A DNA stretch of 28,927 nt from SFTH01 sp963643985 (lineage in GTDB: Bacteria > Bacillota > Clostridia > Christensenellales > Aristaeellaceae), in NCBI GenBank assembly GCA_963643985.1, contig CAVINP010000014.1, positions 1 to 28,927 of the forward strand. The letters are read 5' to 3'. Both the position numbers and the translations under genes were made by a program. Positions 1 through 7,200 of the stretch are shown piece by piece. The notes under the pieces were generated by a model that did not search any database, was not told where the DNA came from, and worked only from the letters and a program-made list of their open reading frames with translations. The number at the start of each line of letters is the position of its first letter. Within the stretch, counting starts at the first letter, position 1.

Positions 1-1
1 C

Positions 2-79
2 AGTATGTCAATGACTATTGACGCATTGAAACTTTGGGCAGAACATGAAAAAGCCGCCGGCAGATTCCCGAAACAATGA
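2..79 (+). CDS. 3' end of an unidentified plus-strand gene (partial)
   Basis: An open frame enters from the left edge and ends at TGA 77-79. The visible C-terminus reads TIDALKLWAEHEKAAGRFPKQ after two methionines, so the gene either starts outside the window or is a very short ORF beginning at base 5 or 11. No domain can be recognised from about 25 residues. It is convergent with the minus-strand mobC, so it may belong to the region flanking the conjugative operon, possibly outside the element. The assignment rests only on the plausible protein-like composition and the stop. Confidence 0.3.
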   Translation, partial: SMSMTIDALKLWAEHEKAAGRFPKQ

Positions 80-236
80 ATGATAGAGACATTCTGTTTC
101 TTTTGATATGGTAGATTTTTAAGTTCCTGATAAGCTTCTGATTTTGTCCCAGCTTTGAATTATCCGAGACTACCAAGTTTTATATATCAGTGGGCGGCAG
201 AAGAGTCTGTCGCCCATTTCTCGGATCAATCGTAAT
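80..236. other. Short intergenic region with nested inverted repeats
   Basis: The stretch between the convergent plus-strand tail and mobC carries no gene. It contains an outer inverted repeat, ATCCGAGA at 162-169 and TCTCGGAT at 219-226, which encloses the hairpin at 191-216. The nested structure could be a bidirectional terminator or a protein-binding site. An origin-of-transfer role is possible but not shown. Confidence 0.4.
191..216. terminator. Candidate terminator hairpin between convergent genes
   Basis: TGGGCGGCAGA at 191-201 pairs with TCTGTCGCCCA at 206-216 around the loop AGAG. This is an 11-bp stem with one G.U pair when read on the plus strand; on the minus strand that pair becomes an A.C mismatch. 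The hairpin lies 21 bases beyond the mobC stop and about 110 bases beyond the plus-strand gene end. The T-run is weak on both sides (ATTTCTC on plus), so termination is only an inference. Confidence 0.35.
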
Positions 237-569
237 CTATTGTATCTCTGCAAGCCGCGTCAAAAGCGCGTTCGTTTCCACGTAGATTTCTTTTTGGTAC
301 TGCCGGATCTCCTGCAAATCCGTATCAAACACGCGTCCGCTTGCGTTCGCCTGCTTTGCAATCTGATTAATGTTGGCATTTGCCCGGCGAAGCAGCGAGA
401 GCAGTTCCTTGATTCCCGGTATATCGAGCTTGATTATTCTGCCGTCAATCGCCATTTTGCGGAGGTACGCACTGAGATTCACCGTGCCCGCCAGTGCCAT
501 GTTCCGCATGATCAGGTCGTACTCTGCCTGTGTCACGTAGAAGTGCATATTGATTTTCTTTTCCGCCAT
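237..569 (-). CDS. mobC: MobC-family relaxosome accessory protein
   Basis: A 110-residue protein of the bacterial mobilisation MobC family. These are small DNA-binding proteins that sit at the origin of transfer and help the relaxase open and nick the DNA. The N-terminus (KKINMHFYVTQAEYDLI) has the ribbon-helix-helix look of the family. The later part has the typical LLRRANANINQIAKQAN segment, followed by a helical C-terminus. I chose ATG 569 because AGGAG lies 8 bases before it; the in-frame GTG at 575 is too close to that site. It starts 2 bases after the DUF3849 stop, so it is the last gene of the visible operon. A relaxase usually sits beside mobC, but none is present here before the convergent plus-strand gene tail. 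Family membership is clear; the exact oriT partner is unknown. Confidence 0.88.
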   Translation of the reverse strand: MAEKKINMHFYVTQAEYDLIMRNMALAGTVNLSAYLRKMAIDGRIIKLDIPGIKELLSLLRRANANINQIAKQANASGRVFDTDLQEIRQYQKEIYVETNALLTRLAEIQ

Positions 570-571
570 GC

Positions 572-1207
572 TCACAGCTCCTGTTCCTTGCGCTTGCCCG
601 GCTTGGCAGCCTCCTTCTGTGGCAGGGGTTTGGCAAGCTGATTCAGCACGGACGGCTTCTTTTCCTGCGGTGCCTTCTCCATTTCCTTTCGGAAGTGCGA
701 GATAAACAGATCCGTAAGTCCCGGATGTGCCTGATCCACTACAAAATAGCAGTTTCGGTCGCCGCCCCAGGAATCGGGATTCGGTGTTACGGGGATGTTT
801 TTCGCCCAGTCCTTGTTGGCTCTGTGGATGCGGGCATCCCAGTCCTTGTGTTGAACAGTATTGGCCAGCACATACGAAATGCGATCCGTACTGAAATCCG
901 CGCTGACGGCATCCATGATGGCATCGGTGTTCAGATGGTTATCGGCGTAGTTGCTGCGAATCGCATCCTCTATGGCTTCCTTGCAGGCGACATTGGCCTG
1001 ATACGATGCGCGGTACAGCAGCAGCTCGTTGTGCTCACGCGCATAGGTGCTGTCGTGACGATAGCAGTCGCGCCACTGCAACGCTTTGCAGGCGCGACCA
1101 GCCCGCGCGAATCCTTCGGATTCCGGCGCGGCGCTGCCGAAAGCGCTGCTTTGCAGCGATTTCGGTGCGTGATACACGGGTGTGTCCTTCGTGAAGTTTT
1201 TATCCAT
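572..1207 (-). CDS. DUF3849-domain ICE protein with an N-terminal insertion
   Basis: A 211-residue protein whose residues about 50-170 match DUF3849, a family found mainly in conjugative elements of Clostridia. The signature runs through STYAREHNE, YRASYQANVACKEAIEDAI, ISYVLANTVQHKDWDARI, NKDWAKNIPV and AHPGLTDLFISHF. The biochemical function of the family is unknown. Residues about 16-46 (SLQSSAFGSAAPESEG and onward) look like an in-frame insertion in an otherwise short N-terminus, encoded by GC-rich partly palindromic DNA. The C-terminus KPSVLNQLAKPLPQKEA followed by a Lys/Arg/Glu tail resembles the ends of the methylase-helicase and ArdC-like proteins in this window. The ATG at 1207 has a strong AAGGAGG site and lies 2 bases after the helicase stop, so the genes are translationally linked. 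Confidence 0.85.
   Translation of the reverse strand: MDKNFTKDTPVYHAPKSLQSSAFGSAAPESEGFARAGRACKALQWRDCYRHDSTYAREHNELLLYRASYQANVACKEAIEDAIRSNYADNHLNTDAIMDAVSADFSTDRISYVLANTVQHKDWDARIHRANKDWAKNIPVTPNPDSWGGDRNCYFVVDQAHPGLTDLFISHFRKEMEKAPQEKKPSVLNQLAKPLPQKEAAKPGKRKEQEL
1070..1166. repeat. GC-rich imperfect palindromic insertion inside the DUF3849 gene
   Basis: The segment contains a core hairpin GAATCC-TTC-GGATTC near 1110-1124, flanked by GC-rich arms. The motif CTTTGCAG/CTGCTTTGCAG occurs near both outer ends. It keeps the reading frame and encodes about 30 low-complexity Ala/Gly/Ser/Arg residues between the N-terminal TPVYHAP and the conserved YAREH start of DUF3849. The boundaries are approximate. 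It could be a small repeat element that has inserted in frame, or simply a variable linker. Confidence 0.4.
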
Positions 1208-1209
1208 AA

Positions 1210-4200
1210 TCAGCGTTCCTCCTTTTGCGTCTCGTTCTGTTTGCCTCTCGCATCCTTCTGCGGCAGTGGCGCACGCAGCTGTGCCAGTACAGACGTGCGC
1301 TCGGTCTTGGCATTTATGACCGAGAGTGTTGCCTTCGGCTGAATTGTCGAATCGTTTGACCGTTCCTGTTCATCGACGTTCATCGCCGCTTCCAAGGGCA
1401 TACGCTCATCGATGTTCAATTCGATATTGAGTTGCGCCAGACGCGCGGACTTTTCTCTCAGTTCTTCTTCCTGCGGGAACGGCTTGCCGATTTCGGCTTT
1501 TGCGGTCTCCAACTGGGCATTGATGGAATCCAGTTTCTCCTGCACGCGGGCGAGGCGACTCTCCATATTGGACAGCACGTTGTCGATGCGCACGAGATTG
1601 CCTCTGGGATCCTTGCCCAGTGTCACACGGTGTGACATTCTGCCCTTGAGCGTCAGTACATAGTCCTTGCCGAAGTCCTCCAATGTCAACGACATCTGAA
1701 ATCCTCTGTAGCTGCCGATGGGCACGGGTTCCAAGCCGCGCACCAGTTTCATGGCATCCACGAGGGCGGCACCGGCGTTTTCCTTGTCAATCAGCACATC
1801 GCCGCGCACCGTCATACCGGCAAAGCCGTCCTTAGGGTGGGGATGCTCGGCCAGCGTTTCCATGTCCGCACTGTAGCCGGTAATGAAGCCCATGTTCTGC
1901 TCAATCTGCTGTGGGAATGTACGGAGAATATTGTCTTCGAGACGATACTGCTGGCTCTGATGATTGGCCTTCATCAGTTTCAACCGCGCGACATCCACGT
2001 CCAGATCCATCTTTTCACGAATTCGGTCATCTCCGGCACACAATGCCTTGATCTCCGCATAGGAGAGTGCGGTCTCGTCGATGTCTTCGCAGGAACGCAC
2101 AGGCGACTTGCTCGTCATGATCTGGGATATGAATTTTTGCTTGTTCTCAAGGGTCTGCCAGAGATAGGCATCGAATGTGGATTCCGTAACGTAGCGGTAG
2201 ATGTGGACTTCCTTGTTCATGTTGCCCTGGCGGATAATGCGCCCCGAACGCTGCTCAAGGTCACCCGGTCGCCACGGCGCATCCAGATCGTGCAAGGCAA
2301 TCAGGCGATCCTGCACGTTCATACCTGCGCCCATCTTGAAGGTACTGCCCATGAGCACGCGCACCTGACCGGAGCGCACCCTGGCAAACAGTTCCTTCTT
2401 GCGAACTTCCGTGTTCGCCTCATGGATGAAGGCAATCTGTTCGCGGGGAATGCCCATTGCGACGAGCTTTTCACGAATGTCGTCATAGACGGTGAAGGAA
2501 GGTTCGGCTGAAACGCCGACATCACTATTGCTTTCGCCATCGCCGACGATCTTTGACTCGACGGCATGAAGTTCGGGACTGTCGATGTTGCCTGCGACCG
2601 CCTTGGCGGCCTTTGCGGTCGCTGTAGCTGCGCCGGTCTTGGGTGTGCTCAAGTCGCAGAACACGAGCTGGGTCAGCTTATCCGCCTTGCCCTCGTTCCA
2701 GATGCGATAGATGTTGTTCACACATTGATTGACCTTGCTGTTGGGATCATCCGACAGATTGGGGTTGATGATGCGCTGGTCAAGGCCCAGCTTTCTGCCG
2801 TCGGTGGTGATGCGCAGCATGTTATCCACGCTGGCATCGACAGCGCCGGAATGCACCTTTGCGGCACGCTCGGACAGTTCCTGCACCATCTCCTGCTGGA
2901 TCTCCGTAGGCTGCGCGACAACATTGTGGTAAACTGCTTCCGGCACAGGCAAATGCAGCTGATCTGAAGTCTTGATGTCGGCGACTTCCTTGAAAAGCGT
3001 CATCAGTTCGGGCAAATTGAAGAACCTGGCAAATCTTGTACGCGCTCGGTAGCCTGTTCCCTCCGGGGCTAATTCGATTGCTGTGGTGGCTTCGCCGAAG
3101 GTCGATGCCCAGCAATCGAAATGCGCCAAGCCCTTCTTCTGAAGCGTGTCGTGCTGAAGATAGCGCATCATGGTGTACAATTCCGTCATGGAATTGCTGA
3201 CAGGTGTGCCTGTGGCGAACACCACGCCCTTGCCACCCGTGAGTTCATCGATATATCTGCACTTGAGCAGCATATCGGAGGACTTCTGGGCATCGGTCGT
3301 GGAAAGCCCTGCCACATTGCGCATTTTTGTGTAGAGGAAAAGGTTCTTGAACGCGTGCGCCTCGTCCACATACAGGCGATCCACGCCCAGTTCCTCAAAG
3401 GTCACCACATCGTCCTTGCGACCGGAGTCCAGCAGCTTCTTCAGCTTGACCTCCAGTCCCTTCTTCGTGCGTTCCATGCTCTTGATGGTAAAGCGTTCGG
3501 CACGGCTGTTCTTCATCTCTTCAATGCCTTCGGTGACCTCGTCTATCTGTTCTCTGAGCAATCGCTCCTGCCGCGCCAAGGAAACCGGTATGCGCTCGAA
3601 CTGACTGTGACCGATGATGATGGCATCATAATCGCCGGTTGCGATGCGGGCACAGAATTTCTTGCGGTTTCGCGGCTCAAAGTCCTTTTTCGTCGCGGCG
3701 AGGATATTTGCGGACGGATAGAGCCTCAGAAACTCCGAAGCCCACTGCTCCGTCAGATGATTGGGCACCACGAACATCGGCTTGTGGCAAAGCCCCAGGC
3801 GCTTTGATTCCATTGCTGCGGCGACCATCTCGAACGTCTTCCCAGCCCCCACTTCGTGGGCCAACAGCGTATTGCCGCCGTAGAGTATGTGCGCCACGGC
3901 ATTGAGCTGGTGCTCTCTCAGGCGTATCTCCGGGTTCATGCCGGAGAAGGAAATGTGCCGCCCGTCGTACTCTCTGGGGCGATTGGAGTTGAACAACTCG
4001 TTGTAGGTCGTTACCAGCGCCTGCCGCCGGTCGGGATCCTTCCATATCCATTCATTGAAGGCATCCTTAATCGCCTGCTGCTTCTGCTGGGCAAGCGTGG
4101 TTTCCTTGGAATTGAGCACGCGCCGTTCCTTGCCGTCCGCATCGGTAACGCTGTCGTAGATGCGCACATCTCTGAGGTTGAGCGTGTCTTCGAGTATCTT

Positions 4201-7200
4201 GTAGGCATTGGCGCGATCCGTGCCGTAGGTCATAAAGGCATTGACATCGCCGTAGGACGGTGTGCTCTTTCCGCTGATGCTCCACTCTGCGGTATAGGGC
4301 GCATACAGAACCCGGATGTGTCGGCGCAGATAGTACGGCGGCTCAAAGGTTTCCTCCATGAACTGCTGAATGTATTTTCTGTCGATCCATGTCGCGCCCA
4401 GGCGAACCTCAATCTCGGATGCGTCCAGATCCTTGGGCTGGGATGCACGCAGGGCTTCCAGGTTGGGAAGAAATGCAGGGTCATGCTCAGCGGCAGCCTC
4501 CGCCTCGCGCAGTTTCTGACGGACATTGCCGGAGAGATATTCGTCCGCCGTCTGCCACTCGTCCTTTACGGGGTCGCGGAATATCACGCCCTGCAGCCCG
4601 GAAATCAGTCCTTCTTCGTCCATGCCCGTCAATTCGCACATATAGGCAAGGTCCACACGCGCCTTTTCGGAGATGGACAGCGCCAGTGCTTCAGACGGCG
4701 TGTCTACGCGCGTGACAACGGCGTGCGGCATGATGGTGCGTTTGGTGAATATGTCGGCTTTGCGCTCCAGCTGCTTGTCCTCGTCCAGTATTTCCAGCGT
4801 GCAAAGCAGGTAATACGAGCTGTCGTCCTGAAAGGCGAGCGCGTTGGCGCGGCTGTTGATGAGCCCGTACTTTGCGCTGAAGACATCATAGCGCTGCTCA
4901 AGCTCGGCCTGTGCCGCATGAATCTGCTCGTCCGTCGCCGTCGCGTCCAACTGCAAGTCAATGAGCGAGCGCAGGCCGTCGCGCAGGGCGACCATGCCGC
5001 GAATGCGTTCATTGGCAGTGGGATTCAGATCTGTCCTGACCATTACACTGTTCTGGCGGTAGTAGACCTCGCCGTCCACCACGGCATAGCTGTAGTTGCG
5101 GACATTGGGGTCTGCGGGAATACTGTCCGGCAGGGTCTCGTCCTCGCCCAGGTCGGGAAGCTCCGCCGCTCGGTAGCTGCCACCGATATGCTGTACCGCC
5201 TCGTGCAACTGATCCGCAAGATCCGCGCCTTCGATGGGCACAACGGTGAAATCCTGACCGGCGTACTGCGTGCTCTCGGAGGACTGTCGCCCCAGCACCA
5301 TTTCGGGATGATCCACGAAATAGCTGTTGATGGCAAAGCCGTCCTCGTTCTGCCCCAGATGCACCCAGTCGGGTTCGATCTCCACGGGACGGTCACGCTT
5401 TTGCAGGAAGATGATGTCCGTGACCACGCCCGTACCGGCGTTGGCGCGAAAGGCGTTGTTCGGCAGGCGAATCGCGCCCAGCAATTCGGCACGCTGTGCG
5501 ATGTATTTGCGCACTTCGGGGGACTGCTTGTCCATCGTGTAGCGCGAGGTGATAAAGGCAATTACGCCGCCGGGACGGATCTGGTCGAGCGTCTTGGCAA
5601 AGAAATAGTCGTGGATGGAGAAACCGAGCTTGTTGTAGGCGCGGTCATTGACCTGATACGCACCGAAGGGTACGTTGCCGATGGCGACATCGTAGAAGTC
5701 ACGCCTGTCGGTGGTCTCAAAGCCCGCCACCGTGATGTCGGCATTGGGATAGAGCTGTTTGGCGATGCGCCCGGTAATGGAGTCCAGTTCCACACCGTAG
5801 AGGCGGCTGTTCTGCATCTTGGATGGCAGACAGCCGAAGAAATTGCCGATACCCATGCTGGGTTCCAGAATATTGCCGGACTCAAAGCCCATGTTGTCCA
5901 GTGCATCGTATATGGCGCGTATGACGGTGGGCGTGGTGTAGTGGGCATTCAGCGTGGACGATCTGGCTGCCTCGTACTCGGCATCCGTCAGTGCATCGCG
6001 AAGTTCACGGTACTCATCTGTCCAGTTGCTCTTGCTGTCGTCAAAGGCATCCGCCAGACCGCCCCAACCGACATAACGGGAGAGCGTTTCCTGCTCAGAA
6101 GGTGTCGCTTGTCTAGCGCCCGCTTCCAATTCCTTGAGCAAATGGATCGCATCCATGTTCATGCGGAACTTGGTCTTTGCGCCGCCTTCGCCCAAATGTT
6201 CGTCCGTAATACGAAAGTTTTGGGCAGGGGGCGTGTGTTCGGGTTCCGTGCGAATGCGCTCGACCACGATGTCATACGGGAGACCGGTCTGAGAGGCAGG
6301 ATGTACGGATTCCGTTTCTGTCGTGAATGAAGAAGACGTTGACGCAGGTATGAGGTGTTCGACTGAATGGGCAGAATTTGTCTCTGATACTTCGCTCGTC
6401 TCCATCACAGGCTCGGAAGGAATATTCTCCTCCGGCAATACGTCCAACATATCCTGCACGGTCTGATAATATTCGGAGGAAAAGCTGATCGTTCTGCTGT
6501 CATAACCCGCATTGACGACCACATAGTCGATACCGGCCTCTTCCAGCTGTGGACGAAGCAGCTCCAGCTGGGCCTCGGTTACGGTCGTTTCCAGAGTAAG
6601 CTGCGGAGCAATATCCTGCTGCGGATAGAGAATGCTACGGATGCGCCCCACAGGCTCGATGCGGAATATCGGAAAGCCGCTGTTGTCTTGGAAGGTAATG
6701 TCGCGCAGGGAAGCGTTATTGTCCTTGATCTCATCGACCACGAAGCGCCTGCCGTCCATGACAAGCTCCATGCCCAGAATGTCGTCATTCTGCAAATTCA
6801 GGGATGAAAGTTCCATTTTTTGCACGTCTCCGGGCTCGGTCGATGTAGGGGTCGTCTCCGCAGATTCATCTGCAAAATCAGGAGCAAAAGTCCCTGTTTT
6901 TGCAGAATCCAAGCGTTCTGAGATCTCCCGTTCGACAGCCGCCTGCTGTTCAAAGTTTTCCTGAAGTACACCCAGATATTCTTCAGCGGCCCATTCGTTG
7001 TCAAAGTACGGGATCTCACCGTTTCCATTCGCATAGCGATCGTTTCGGGCTTCATCCCATATGCCGTAGGCGCCCTCATCTTCAACCACGAAATAACGTT
7101 CTTGGGGCGTGAGCGTTTCCACGGTAGCCAGCTGATTGGCGTGCAGCATCATGCGATCCGCCTCGGTCAGGAAACGATCCTCGTCCACGAGCGTCCACAG

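Noticed and set aside
3856..6330. 824-codon open frame on the plus strand
   Set aside because: It lies fully antisense to the methylase and helicase region, has no recognisable domain, and long antisense frames are expected opposite GC-rich coding DNA.
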